Assembly: GCF_029688845.1 (NCBI RefSeq)
Contig: NZ_JARUKW010000003.1
Span: 186,001 to 250,000 of the forward strand
Origin: Natronococcus sp. A-GB1
GTDB lineage: Archaea > Halobacteriota > Halobacteria > Halobacteriales > Natrialbaceae
Length of the DNA: 64,000 nucleotides
Reading direction: 5' to 3'
The notes beneath the pieces are model-generated. The model had not been told where the DNA came from, made no database searches, and saw only the letters and a program-made list of their open reading frames with translations. Shown here piece after piece: positions 43,375-52,571 of this stretch (positions are counted from its first letter, which is position 1; every line of letters starts with the position of its first letter). Both the position numbers and the translations under genes were made by a program.

Positions 43375-45255
43375 ATGGTCGGGGTCTGCGGTGCGTTCGG
43401 GAGGGGGAGATCGAATATCGAGTCGATGGCCGAGTGGATCGGCCGAGACGGCGTCGGCGAGGAGGCGAGACACGACGGCGACGGGCTGACCTGCCTCGCA
43501 GCGACACACCGACAGACCCCACAGCCGGTTCGGGTTCCGGAGCGAGACGCGACGCTGCTGATGTCGGGCACCGTCTACAGTCGTCTCGGTGACGGCTCGC
43601 GGCGGAGACGGCCTGTCGGCGTCTCGACGCCGGAGTTCTGTGCACGCGAGTACGCCGCCGACGGGCTCGAGGCGCTGACCGAACTCAACGGCGAGTTCGT
43701 CGCGGTCGTCCTCGAGCGCGCGGACCGGCGGCTGCGGCTCGTGACGGATCTTCTCGGCAGTCGACCGCTGTACTATCACTCGAGCGGCGACTGCCTGCTG
43801 TTCTCGACGTCCGTCCAGTCGCTGGTCGACCACCCCGCCGTTCCGGCCGCGTTCGATCCGTCCGGACTGGTCGAGTACCTCGCTCACAAGCGGGTCCGAG
43901 GAACGCAGACGCTCTACGAGGGTGTCGCGCAGCTGCCGCCCGCCTCGATCACGACGGTCGAACTCGGGGACGAGGACTCGATTGCACACGACCGCTACTG
44001 GTACCCGACTCCACAGCCGACGTCGCTGTCCGCCGATCGGTTCGTCGATAGGTTTCTCCACCGTTTTGCCGCCGCCGTCGACGACCGGGTTCGGTCCGGA
44101 CGAACCCACGGCCTGTTGCTCTCGGGCGGCAGCGACTCGAGGCTCCTCGCGGCGACGGTCGACCCCGACCGCGCGTACGGGTTCACTACCGGTTCGACGA
44201 CGTCGGGTGACGAGTCGTCCATCGCGGCCCGCGTCGCCCGAACCATCGACGTTCCGTTCACGCGACTCGAACTCAACCCGGACCGAACCCCGGCCCTGCT
44301 CGAGGCGTACGGCCGACACGGCAACGGAATCGGCTGGTTCAACGAGGCGCGAACCCTCGCGGTCGCCGACGAGATCCGCGAGGACGTCGACACCCTCGTC
44401 TCCGGGTTGTACGCCGACGTCTTCTTCAAGGGGTGGACGCTTCCCGACCGCCGGCTCTCGACGCCGCTGGGCGACATCACGCTCCCGGTCGGACGGGCGG
44501 CCGAGAATCGGCGGCAGTTCCTCGAGACGCGCTCGAAGGCGACTCCGGCGTACGTCGACACCGACGCGGTCCCGTCCGCCCGTCGGGTGCTCGAGCGATC
44601 CTTGACGGACACGGTCGACGGCGTCCACGATCACGGCGTCGACTACCCGTCGATGGCGGAGCTCGGGCGGGTCGACTTCTGGTACCCCCTGACCAACGAG
44701 AGCTCCTTCGACCGGTACGCCGACGTACAGGTGCTGCCGACCGTCTACCCGTTTCTCGATCGCCGGCTGATCGAGCTCTCGCTCGAGCTGCCCCGATCCG
44801 ACGCGATTCGACAGAACGTCGTCAACCGCGCGGTGTCACGGCTCGCACCCGACCTCGCGGCGATTCCCCACAACGAGAGCGGCGTCTCGCTCTCCCGGCC
44901 GCGGGCGCTCCACTGGCTCGGCCAGCTCTACCGCGAGCGCGTCGGCGACTCGAGCGACGGGACGAACGCGGCCGCGCTGCGAGACGACTGGCTCCCGATG
45001 TTCGTCGGCGATCACGAGTCGACGATCCGAGCGCTCCCCGGTATCGAGTACGAGGAGGTTTGTCGCCTCTGTCGGGAGCACCGCTGCGGAGCGAACCACA
45101 CCGGATCGATCAGTGGACTGGTGAGCGTGCTGGCGATGCCGGCGACGGGGACGATCGTCGACGCCGGTTCCGGGACCGATGCGGTGCCGGACCGGAGCTC
45201 GAGCCGTTCCGGTAACGCCCCGAGTACGGGAACCGAAACCGGCTTCCGGACCTGA
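43375..45255 (+). CDS. Asparagine-synthase-like amidotransferase without Cys2
   Basis: A 626-residue protein. The N-terminal 200 residues have a class II glutaminase fold but begin MVGVCGAFG, so the catalytic Cys at position 2 is missing (a Cys is at 5). The ATP-pyrophosphatase domain has the PP loop LLLSGGSDSR (Ser250-Arg256). The C-terminal 180 residues are helical. Such proteins may make an amide bond with free ammonia, or modify a surface molecule or peptide. The last 40 residues are Ser/Thr/Gly-rich. Confidence 0.8.
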   Translation: MVGVCGAFGRGRSNIESMAEWIGRDGVGEEARHDGDGLTCLAATHRQTPQPVRVPERDATLLMSGTVYSRLGDGSRRRRPVGVSTPEFCAREYAADGLEALTELNGEFVAVVLERADRRLRLVTDLLGSRPLYYHSSGDCLLFSTSVQSLVDHPAVPAAFDPSGLVEYLAHKRVRGTQTLYEGVAQLPPASITTVELGDEDSIAHDRYWYPTPQPTSLSADRFVDRFLHRFAAAVDDRVRSGRTHGLLLSGGSDSRLLAATVDPDRAYGFTTGSTTSGDESSIAARVARTIDVPFTRLELNPDRTPALLEAYGRHGNGIGWFNEARTLAVADEIREDVDTLVSGLYADVFFKGWTLPDRRLSTPLGDITLPVGRAAENRRQFLETRSKATPAYVDTDAVPSARRVLERSLTDTVDGVHDHGVDYPSMAELGRVDFWYPLTNESSFDRYADVQVLPTVYPFLDRRLIELSLELPRSDAIRQNVVNRAVSRLAPDLAAIPHNESGVSLSRPRALHWLGQLYRERVGDSSDGTNAAALRDDWLPMFVGDHESTIRALPGIEYEEVCRLCREHRCGANHTGSISGLVSVLAMPATGTIVDAGSGTDAVPDRSSSRSGNAPSTGTETGFRT

Positions 45256-45290
45256 AACGCCTTTTACGTCGGTCGCCGTCCCAACGACGG

Positions 45291-45701
45291 ATGGCACACG
45301 ATACTGACACCGATCTCGAGGCCCTCGAGCTGAGCGAGACGGAGGAGGCGGCTCTGCACGAGCTTCAGCTCGGCATCGAGTACGTCCACCGGGCCTACGG
45401 AAACCTGCTCCAGTTTCACCACGAACTCGGCCACGCGATGGACCGAATCGGCGACGCCGAGGACAAACTGCGCGAGGCCGGCCATGAGGAGCTGGCCGAC
45501 CGCCTGCGCGACGACCATCTGCCTGCGGGCGCGATCAGCGACCGGTGGACCTACGAACTGGTTGAGGAGTTCTCGGACGGCTTCCTCGAGGACGCCGACG
45601 CCTTCGAGGACGAGGTTCGAGAGGAGCTGGCAGACGGGATCGGTCACGTCACCGAACGCCGCCAGCAGCGCCTGATCCGCGAGCGCGCTCGGCAGGAGTG
45701 A
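45291..45701 (+). CDS. Helical haloarchaeal protein, hypothetical
   Basis: A 136-residue, strongly helical acidic protein (ELSETEEAALHELQLGIEYVHRAYGNLLQFHHELGHAMDR). The four-helix pattern recalls ferritin-like bundles, but no clear metal-ligand set (ExxH pairs) is visible. Function unknown. Confidence 0.65.
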   Translation: MAHDTDTDLEALELSETEEAALHELQLGIEYVHRAYGNLLQFHHELGHAMDRIGDAEDKLREAGHEELADRLRDDHLPAGAISDRWTYELVEEFSDGFLEDADAFEDEVREELADGIGHVTERRQQRLIRERARQE

Positions 45702-45750
45702 CGACCGACAACTGCCAACTGTTTTCGAACCCCGCTCCGTAGACGAACCC

Positions 45751-46878
45751 ATGACCGATCGGTACGACGCTATCGTCCTCGGGGTGGGCGGAATCGGGAG
45801 CGCCGCGACCGCCCACCTGGCGACGCGAGGCGCCGACGTCCTCGGCCTCGAGCGCTACGACGTCCCCCACGACTACGGCTCCTCACACGGCCGTTCCAGG
45901 ATGTTCAGGCTCGCCTACGCCGAGGACCCGGCCTACGTCCCGCTCGCGAAGCGAGCCGCCGAGCTGTGGGACGGCCTCGAGGACGCGACCGACCGGCGAC
46001 TGTTCTACCGCACGGGATCGGTCGACGCCGGGCCCGCCGACGGCGAACTGGTCGCGGGCTCGAGGCGCTCCTGTAAGGCACACGACCTCGAGTACGAGGA
46101 ACTGTCGAGCAGCGAGCTGACCGATCGCTACCCCGGCTACCGGCTCCCGGCGGGGTACGAGGCGATCTACCAGCCCGACGGGGGGTTCCTCGAGCCAGAG
46201 GTCTGCACCGTCGCCCACGTCGAGTGCGCCCACCGGGCGGGGGCGACGATCCGGGCCCGAGAACGGGTCGTCGACTGGCGCCCGACGAGCAACGGCGTCC
46301 GCGTCGAGACCGACCACGACGGCTACGAGGCCGATCGGCTCGTCGTCACCGCCGGCGCGTGGGCGGGACGTTTCGTCGACGCCCTCGAGTCGGTGCTGGT
46401 TCCCGAGCGACAGGTACTCGCGTGGCTCCAGCCGACCGAACCCGACCACTTCGAGCGCGATCGGTTCCCGGTCTGGAACCTCGAGGTCCCGGAGGGCCGG
46501 TACTACGGGTTTCCCGTCCACGACGTCCCGGGGTTCAAGCTCGGCCGGTACAACCACCGCGAGGAGGTCGTCGATCCCGACGCCTTCGAGCGCGAGCCGA
46601 CCCAGACCGACGAACGGCTCCTCCGGGAGTTCGCCGAACGGTACTTCCCCGACGGCGCCGGACCGACGATGGGACTCCAGACCTGCCTCTTTACCAACAC
46701 GCCCGACGACGACTTCGTCCTCGATACGCTACCCGACTACCCGCAGGTCGCCGTCGGCGCCGGCTTCTCCGGTCACGGCTTCAAGTTCGCCAGCGTCATC
46801 GGGGAGCTCCTCGCCGATCTGGCGCTCGAGGGCGAGACCGACCACCCGATCGAGCCGTTCGCGATCGACAGGTTCTGA
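45751..46878 (+). CDS. solA: N-methyl-L-tryptophan oxidase/sarcosine oxidase (SolA/SoxA)
   Basis: A 375-residue flavoprotein of the monomeric sarcosine oxidase family. It has the FAD dinucleotide motif VLGVGGIGSAA, SSHGRSRMFRLAY, and a QTCLFTNTPD segment whose Cys is the usual covalent FAD site. GAGFSGHGFKFAS follows. It oxidises N-methyl amino acids to the amino acid and formaldehyde. The exact substrate is not predictable. Confidence 0.9.
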   Translation: MTDRYDAIVLGVGGIGSAATAHLATRGADVLGLERYDVPHDYGSSHGRSRMFRLAYAEDPAYVPLAKRAAELWDGLEDATDRRLFYRTGSVDAGPADGELVAGSRRSCKAHDLEYEELSSSELTDRYPGYRLPAGYEAIYQPDGGFLEPEVCTVAHVECAHRAGATIRARERVVDWRPTSNGVRVETDHDGYEADRLVVTAGAWAGRFVDALESVLVPERQVLAWLQPTEPDHFERDRFPVWNLEVPEGRYYGFPVHDVPGFKLGRYNHREEVVDPDAFEREPTQTDERLLREFAERYFPDGAGPTMGLQTCLFTNTPDDDFVLDTLPDYPQVAVGAGFSGHGFKFASVIGELLADLALEGETDHPIEPFAIDRF

Positions 46879-46970
46879 CGGGGCTCCGGAGGCTCCTCGA
46901 GTCGTCGTGATCCCCCTCCGGTTGAAGCCGCCGGAACCACGCTTATCCGTTCGTTCGTGTGACCGTCACT

Positions 46971-48407
46971 ATGGGCAGAGAGAGCACACGGCGTTCCGCA
47001 GCCGGAATCGTACGGGGGATTAGAGACGGCGAGCTGTCCCCCGTCGAGGTCGTCGACGACCACCTCGAGCGAATCCGCGAGCGAAACGACCGGACGAACG
47101 CGTTCGTCACCGTCGCCGAGGAGTCCGCCCGGGAGGCGGCCCGCGAGGCCGAGCGCGCGCTTGAGGGCGGCGAGCCGCCAGGGCCGCTCCACGGCGTCCC
47201 CGTCGCCGTCAAGGACATCGACGACGTCGCGGGGATCGAGACCACCTACGGATCGCGGCTCCGCGCCGGACGCGTCGCCGACGCCGACACGGCGTACGTC
47301 GCCCGCCTGAGGGCCGCGGGCGCGATCATCGTCGGCAAGACCAACGCGCCCGAGTTCGGCGTGGGGACGACGACGGACAACCGCGTCGTCGGCCCGACGA
47401 GCACGCCCTTCGACCTCGAGCGAACCGCTGGCGGTTCCTCGGGCGGAGCGGGGGCAGCGCTGGCGGATCACCTCGTCCCGCTCGCACCGGGCTCCGATAC
47501 TGGGGGTTCGATCCGCATCCCGGCCAGCGCCTGCGGCGTCTACGGGCACAAACCCACGTACGGGCTGGTACCGAACGTCGATCGCCCCAACGCCTTCGCG
47601 AGCCACACGCCGTTCTACCACGCAGGTCCGATGACCCGCACCGTCGAGGACGCCGCGCGCTCCCTTTCCGTCATGGCCGGCCCCCACCGCGACGACCCCC
47701 ACTCCGTGCCCGCGACCGACGACTACCTCGCTGCGATTGACCGACCGATCGACGATCTGCGGATCGCCTACAGCCCGGATCTGGGGATCTACCCGCTCGA
47801 GCCCGCGGTCCGGGAGACGACCGACGACGCCGTCCGCGCGCTCGAGCGAGCCGGCGCAACCGTCGAGGAGGTCGATCCGGAGTTCGGCCACGACCGCGCG
47901 GAGATCCTCGAGGCGTTCTACACGATGGCGACCGTTCGCTGGCAGGCGGCCCTCGACGACCTCGAGGCCCAGGGGTTCGATCCGCGCGGCGAGGACCGCG
48001 ACCGGCTCCACGACGCCTTCGTCGGGACCGTCCTGGACGTCGACCCCCCGACGGTGCGGGAACTCACGCGGGCGGACGTCGTCCGATCGCGAGTCTTCGA
48101 CGGCCTGCAGGACCGCTTCGAGGAGTACGACCTGATCGCGTCGGCGACGCTGGCAACAACTCCGTTTCCCCTCGGCGAGCCCCCAGAAACGATCGACGGC
48201 GTCGATATCGGACCACGACGGGGCTGGGTGCTCACCCAGCCGTACAACCTCACCGGCCACCCGGCAGCCTCGGTCCCCGCGGGGTTCGTCGACGGGCTGC
48301 CCGTCGGCATGCAACTCGCCGGGGAGCGCTTTGGCGACGCCGACGTCCTCACGGCCAGTGCCGCCCTCGAGCGACGGCGGCCGTGGCGTGATCGGTACCC
48401 GACGTGA
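46971..48407 (+). CDS. Amidase, amidase-signature family
   Basis: A 478-residue amidase. The Ser-cisSer-Lys triad is visible as Lys81 (VAVKD), Ser155 (GGSSGG) and Ser179 (GSDTGGSIR), with the same spacing as in known members. It hydrolyses amides to acids and ammonia; GatA is unlikely without gatB or gatC nearby. ATG 46971 is used rather than GTG 46959. It lies 92 bases after the SolA gene. Confidence 0.92.
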   Translation: MGRESTRRSAAGIVRGIRDGELSPVEVVDDHLERIRERNDRTNAFVTVAEESAREAAREAERALEGGEPPGPLHGVPVAVKDIDDVAGIETTYGSRLRAGRVADADTAYVARLRAAGAIIVGKTNAPEFGVGTTTDNRVVGPTSTPFDLERTAGGSSGGAGAALADHLVPLAPGSDTGGSIRIPASACGVYGHKPTYGLVPNVDRPNAFASHTPFYHAGPMTRTVEDAARSLSVMAGPHRDDPHSVPATDDYLAAIDRPIDDLRIAYSPDLGIYPLEPAVRETTDDAVRALERAGATVEEVDPEFGHDRAEILEAFYTMATVRWQAALDDLEAQGFDPRGEDRDRLHDAFVGTVLDVDPPTVRELTRADVVRSRVFDGLQDRFEEYDLIASATLATTPFPLGEPPETIDGVDIGPRRGWVLTQPYNLTGHPAASVPAGFVDGLPVGMQLAGERFGDADVLTASAALERRRPWRDRYPT

Positions 48408-48431
48408 GCGCCTGGGGTCGTCGACGGCGGC

Positions 48432-49352
48432 CTACAGCTCGGCGATTACGTCGTCGGCGAACCGCTCGAACGCGCGCTCGCGGTCCTCGCTCTGCAGCCC
48501 GATTATCGCGTGATCGAGGCCGTAGGACTCGAGCCGGCGGAAGTAGTCGCGGTACCACTCGATGCCCGCCCGGTAGCCCAGATGCAGGGGGTCGGGGTCG
48601 GCCGTCGGGTCCTCGGCGAGTTCGACTCGAACCGCGATCGCGAACGGTTTGTCCTCGGTCGCCTCGCGCCACTGTGCGATGTAGCTCTCGAGCGTCGACT
48701 CCGGCAGGTGATAGAACAGCCAGCCGTCGCCGTGCTCGGCGATCCAGTCGTCCGACTGTCGAGAGTTTCCGGTCGGCAGCAGGGGGATCGTTCCACCGAC
48801 CGGTTTCGGCACGACGTCGAGGTCGCCCTCGAGCCGTCCCCATCGGCCCTCGAGTTCCGGATACTCCTCCCGCCACACCGTCCGCAGGGCCTCGTACCCC
48901 TCGCGGAACAGCTCGCCTCGATTTTCGCTGTCGACGCCGAAGGCGGGGTACTCCGGGTCCCGATCCCCGGAGGCGACGCCCATCACAAGGCGGCCGTCCG
49001 AGAGGCGATCGACCGTCGCGGCCGACTTCGCGACGTGTAAGGGGTGGCGAAGCGGGAGGACGACGCTCGAGGTCCCCAGCGCGACGTCGTCGGTGTGGGC
49101 CGCGACGTGGGAGAGCCACGGCCAGGTGTCGAAGGTCTGGCCCGCATCACCGAACTTCGGCCAGTAGGTGGGAACGTCCCGCGCCCAGAGGCCGTCGAAC
49201 CCAAGCTCCTCGGCGAGGGTCGCGAGTTCGATTTCGGTCGTGGGATCGGGTGTCGACCGATTCGTCCCGGTCAGGGGAAAGCCCGCGCCGAAGGTCAGTC
49301 CCTCGCGATCGAACAGCCGCCGGTAGCCAGCGTTCGCGTGATCGGGGGGCAT
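48432..49352 (-). CDS. LLM-class flavin-dependent oxidoreductase
   Basis: A 306-residue TIM-barrel flavoprotein of the luciferase-like type (LATLAEELGFDGLWARDVP, LGTSSVVLPLRHPLHVAKSAATVDRLSDGRLVMGVASGD). Members use FMN or F420. Haloarchaea have F420, so either is possible. It converges with the amidase gene. Confidence 0.88.
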   Translation of the reverse strand: MPPDHANAGYRRLFDREGLTFGAGFPLTGTNRSTPDPTTEIELATLAEELGFDGLWARDVPTYWPKFGDAGQTFDTWPWLSHVAAHTDDVALGTSSVVLPLRHPLHVAKSAATVDRLSDGRLVMGVASGDRDPEYPAFGVDSENRGELFREGYEALRTVWREEYPELEGRWGRLEGDLDVVPKPVGGTIPLLPTGNSRQSDDWIAEHGDGWLFYHLPESTLESYIAQWREATEDKPFAIAVRVELAEDPTADPDPLHLGYRAGIEWYRDYFRRLESYGLDHAIIGLQSEDRERAFERFADDVIAEL

Positions 49353-49411
49353 TCGCTCGAGCTATCGGCTGCGTTCACAAGACGCGTTCGCTCTCGATCC
49401 GATGATCGGAC

Positions 49412-49972
49412 TCAGCGACGGGAACTGGGATCGACGTATCTCAGTCCCGGGCAGCCGTCGACGTACCACAGCGCGATCGCCGTCCCGAACAGCACCCACT
49501 CGAACAGGAAGAAAATCGCGGGATTCGTGAACGGGCCGACGACCAGCTCGACGACCGCAGGCGGTTCGAACAGCCGTTCGCCGTACCGGAACGTCGGCTG
49601 CTCGAGCAGCGGCCAGACCAGAAACTCCGTCTCGAACGGATATCCGAGAAACGCCCGGGGCGGGATATCGGCCAGGAGATGCGAGAGGTGTGCGATGACG
49701 AACGCGGTGGCCGTCTCGAGACGGCCGAAGGCGAACCCGACGGCGTAGACGACGAGAATCAGCGCTGCGGCGAACAGCAACGAGTGGGCGAGCGAGCGGC
49801 CGCTTGGGAGGATGCCTAACCACCACGCCAGCGGCTTGTCGATCAGGTCGGCGAACTGCGAGCCGACCAGGACCGCGAGCGCCGGCTCGGCTCGGGGCGG
49901 CCGTCCGAACCGGCCGCGGGCGTACAGCGAGTACAGGAGGTAGGCCACGCCGAGGTGTCCCCAGGGCCACAT
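49412..49972 (-). CDS. Membrane-bound metal-dependent hydrolase-like protein (YdjM/DUF457 type)
   Basis: A 186-residue membrane protein with four to five hydrophobic segments. The family histidine/aspartate positions are in WGHLGVAYLL, SQFADLIDKP and AHLSHLLADIP. These proteins are annotated as metal-dependent hydrolases, but activity is little studied. The 258 bases between this gene and 50231 hold no gene I can see. Confidence 0.75.
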   Translation of the reverse strand: MWPWGHLGVAYLLYSLYARGRFGRPPRAEPALAVLVGSQFADLIDKPLAWWLGILPSGRSLAHSLLFAAALILVVYAVGFAFGRLETATAFVIAHLSHLLADIPPRAFLGYPFETEFLVWPLLEQPTFRYGERLFEPPAVVELVVGPFTNPAIFFLFEWVLFGTAIALWYVDGCPGLRYVDPSSRR

Positions 49973-50230
49973 GGATCGGCCGTAGCCGTCGGAGCGTGTA
50001 GTTACGGCGTCCGTAACCCAGAGATGCGACGGCGTGCCGACGGGTAGACGCCGCGTAAGCCGGGACGCGCGACTCTCGGTCGCTTCGTCGGCGCCAGTGG
50101 GAGGGAGGAAAATTGTACACGAGAGGACAGACGCTGCTGTCGTATCGAAATCCGAGGCGTCGCTGCCAACATATCGTCTATGCTATCATAGGACAGGCTT
50201 ATCATCGGGTCCGTGGCACGCTCGGCCGTC

Positions 50231-50506
50231 ATGTCCGAGGGAGAAATCGAACGCGAATGAGAAGCGAGCCGAGATGAAATCGCAGATCACCTCGAGACGG
50301 TCGCAAGCGGCCTCAGAGACGACGGTGAGTTCGACCTCGATATGGGTGGCACGACGTTTCAGATCAATCCACCCGAGGAGCTGACCTACGAAGTCGAAGT
50401 TGAAGACGACATGGAAGAGGAAGGGATGATGCGACACCTGGAGTTCGAACTCGAGTGGCCACGACGTGAGCCGGAAGATAAATCGATGAGTGACAGTTTC
50501 GAGTAG
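50231..50506 (+). pseudogene. Amphi-Trp domain protein gene with in-frame TGA
   Basis: The ATG at 50231 opens MSEGEIERE and is then stopped by TGA at codon 10 (50258-50260). The same frame continues without fault for 81 codons to TAG at 50504-50506: EASRDEIADHLETVASGL, DLDMGGTTFQINPPEELTYEVEVE and HLEFELEW. This is the amphi-Trp domain, a small haloarchaeal family. No in-frame ATG, GTG or TTG lies close after the stop, so a single nonsense mutation seems to have killed it. It converges with phoU. Confidence 0.75.
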
Positions 50507-50531
50507 TTGTTCAGAACACCGATAGGTGGTG

Positions 50532-51200
50532 TTACTCGAGGAAACTGTCGTCCCCAGTGGCCATATAGATCGTCCGAGCGGCGATGTTCGCCGCGTGGTC
50601 AGCGACTTGTTCGATGTCAGTGACGGTGAGCAGGAGACGGAGGAGCTCCTCGTAGTACTCGTCCGGATCGACGGTCTTGGCGTCGAGGGTGACCGTTTCG
50701 CCGAATATCTGTCGGTTCGCGTGTTTCGCGAGCTGATCGATCTGGTCGTCGCGAGCGATGATTTCCCGACACGCCTCCGCGTCGGCTGCCTCGAAGGCGT
50801 CGCTTGCGTCGGCGACCATCGTTGCACTTTCCTGGGCCATCGACGGAACGTCGACGTCGGTGTCCATCATCGGGAGCCCGGCTTCGGTTCGTTCGGCGAT
50901 CTTGACCGCGATGTCGCCGATCCGCTCGAGATCGGTGCTGATCTTGAACGACGCGGCGACGAAGCGGAGGTCGCCGGCAACCGGCTGTTGAAGTCCCAAC
51001 AGGTCGATGCAGTTGCGCTCGATTTCGAGATAGTGTTCGTTGATTCGTTCTTCGCTTTCGACGACCTGTCGGGCTAACTCCGTATCGTGATCAGCGAGGG
51101 CTGTTACAGAGCGGTCGAACTGCGTGTAGACGAGGTCGCTCATCTCGATTACCGCCTCACGGAGCGCCTCGAGTTCATCCTGGTAGTGTTTTCGGGCCAT
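50532..51200 (-). CDS. phoU: Phosphate-signalling protein PhoU
   Basis: A 222-residue helical protein made of two PhoU repeats, with the metal-binding motifs in DLERIGDIAVKIAE and DIEQVADHAANIAA. PhoU links the Pst phosphate transporter to its regulators. No pst genes are in the window; its neighbours are the amphi-Trp remnant and the CBS/MgtE pair. Confidence 0.92.
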   Translation of the reverse strand: MARKHYQDELEALREAVIEMSDLVYTQFDRSVTALADHDTELARQVVESEERINEHYLEIERNCIDLLGLQQPVAGDLRFVAASFKISTDLERIGDIAVKIAERTEAGLPMMDTDVDVPSMAQESATMVADASDAFEAADAEACREIIARDDQIDQLAKHANRQIFGETVTLDAKTVDPDEYYEELLRLLLTVTDIEQVADHAANIAARTIYMATGDDSFLE

Positions 51201-51269
51201 GGGTTCGGTTTTCCGTTCGAGTTCGTGCCAACAAAATATGCGCTGTCGAGACCGGATCAGCCAGGCCTG

Positions 51270-51686
51270 TTACACCCAGAATCCAGCTTTTCTCAGCGCT
51301 GACATCGTTCCTTCGTCTTCGACCGCTTCAATCAGATCGCCCGTCCGCACGACGCCGACGATTTTCGATCCGTCGGTCACCGGCAGCGCAGGGAACCCCC
51401 GTTCGGAAACGATGTCCGCTGCGTCAGCCACCGGTGTGTCGGTCGAAACCGTCCGAATATCGGTTGTCATGATTTCCCCGACGGAAGCCGTTTGGTCGGC
51501 GTTCAGCAAGTCGTTGAGCGAGACGACTCCACTGAGTTCGTCGCCGTCGACGACGTACAGATAGTACAACGTCGTTCCGTCCGTTGGCGTTCGATCGCGG
51601 AAGAGATCGATCGCCTCGTCGACGGTGGTCGCCGGGTCAGCGGTCTGAAACTCGTCGGAGACGAGTTCGGAAACGGGGTCGGCCAT
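51270..51686 (-). CDS. CBS-domain protein, regulatory half of a split MgtE
   Basis: A 138-residue protein made only of two CBS domains (AIDLFRDRTPTDGTTLYYLYVVDGDELSGVVSLNDLLNA and the MTTDIRTVSTDTPVADA repeat). In bacterial MgtE these domains sit in the same chain as the channel and sense Mg2+. Here they are a separate gene starting three bases after the membrane gene, so it is probably the detached sensor. The N domain of MgtE is absent. Confidence 0.85.
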   Translation of the reverse strand: MADPVSELVSDEFQTADPATTVDEAIDLFRDRTPTDGTTLYYLYVVDGDELSGVVSLNDLLNADQTASVGEIMTTDIRTVSTDTPVADAADIVSERGFPALPVTDGSKIVGVVRTGDLIEAVEDEGTMSALRKAGFWV

Positions 51687-51689
51687 CGT

Positions 51690-52406
51690 TTACAACGCCC
51701 CCGGGAGCAGCCAGATCGCCAGGCCGAAGTAGATGAGCACGGCGGTAAGGTCTTTGAACGTCGTCACGACGGGGTCGGAAACCGCAGCGGGGTCGAATCC
51801 CAGCTTGTGTGCGGCCCACGGGATGAGGTACCCGAACACGCTGGCGACCGTACAGACGGTCAACAGAGCGGTGAACAGCACCATCGATAGCGCTGCGTTA
51901 TCCTGCCAGACCAGCGCGATGGCTGCGGCGATGCCACCGATAATGAGGCCGATGACGACGCCAAAGACGCCCTCTCGAGCGAGGTGTTTCATCGCGTTCT
52001 TGTCATCGATGTGTCCAGTTGCGAGCCCGCGGACGAAGATCGTGGACGCCTGGGTACCGACGTTCCCACCCATGTCCATGATCACCGGAACGAAAACGGC
52101 CAGCAGCGCGATCTCGGCTGCCTCGAGTGACCCTTCAGCGCCACCAATAACCCCGCCAGCGAGGAGGCCACCAGCAAGTGCAACCAGCAACCACGGGAGG
52201 CGGAGCCAGATCTTCTTTGGCAGTGACGAGGAGAGGATGAGTTCGCTGCGCGTCAGCTCCGCGTCCTTGATACTCTCACCACGAATGGCGATTCCGCCGC
52301 CAGTGGTCTTGGTTCCGCTGTTCGTGACTCCGCCGTCAGTAAGCGGCTCCGCGGCTGGTTCTTCCGTCTGCTCCTCGGACTCGTCTGTCGGTGTCTTAGC
52401 AGTCAT
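51690..52406 (-). CDS. MgtE-type magnesium transporter, membrane half
   Basis: A 238-residue membrane protein with five hydrophobic segments and the MgtE pore motif PVIMDMGGNVGTQASTIFVRGLA. The first 60 residues are an acidic tail. It lacks CBS domains, which are encoded by the next gene. Its ATG (52404-52406) overlaps the end of the 47-residue ORF, implying translational coupling. It imports or releases Mg2+. Confidence 0.9.
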   Translation of the reverse strand: MTAKTPTDESEEQTEEPAAEPLTDGGVTNSGTKTTGGGIAIRGESIKDAELTRSELILSSSLPKKIWLRLPWLLVALAGGLLAGGVIGGAEGSLEAAEIALLAVFVPVIMDMGGNVGTQASTIFVRGLATGHIDDKNAMKHLAREGVFGVVIGLIIGGIAAAIALVWQDNAALSMVLFTALLTVCTVASVFGYLIPWAAHKLGFDPAAVSDPVVTTFKDLTAVLIYFGLAIWLLPGAL

Positions 52407-52539
52407 AGTGCTCCTCCTGGGCTGGCGAGAAGATACCGGCGAACGCGCTGTCGAGCAAGCTGCGAACCTGTTCTTCGAGGGTCGGACCGCTGTAGTTCAC
52501 CGCACTACTCAGCTGCGAATGGTGAGTTGATTCCCACAT
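52396..52539 (-). CDS. 47-residue protein of unrecognised family at the head of the mgtE operon
   Basis: The ATG at 52539 (MWESTHHSQLSSAVN...) encodes 47 residues and its stop TAA (52396-52398) lies inside the mgtE gene, so the two overlap by 11 bases. A TATA sequence lies 29 bases upstream. Its core QVRSLLDSAFAGIF is nearly the same as LVLSLLDSAFAGVF in the 56-residue gene at 52868-53038. The preserved core at diverged DNA level, the good promoter and the coupled stop all argue that it is real. No known family comes to mind. Confidence 0.6.
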   Translation of the reverse strand: MWESTHHSQLSSAVNYSGPTLEEQVRSLLDSAFAGIFSPAQEEHYDC

Positions 52540-52564
52540 ACAGTCGAGAATGTGGCGTTCTTCC

Positions 52565-52571
52565 TATTAAA
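52565..52571 (-). promoter_or_regulatory. TATA element of the small-protein/mgtE operon
   Basis: TTTAATA on the minus strand is centred 29 bases before ATG 52539, in an AT-rich stretch. It predicts a nearly leaderless transcript beginning with the 47-residue protein. Confidence 0.55.

Noticed and set aside
50258-50260. TGA in the amphi-Trp gene as a selenocysteine codon
   Set aside because: Haloarchaea are not known to make selenocysteine and the position in the disordered N-terminus makes a functional Sec improbable.
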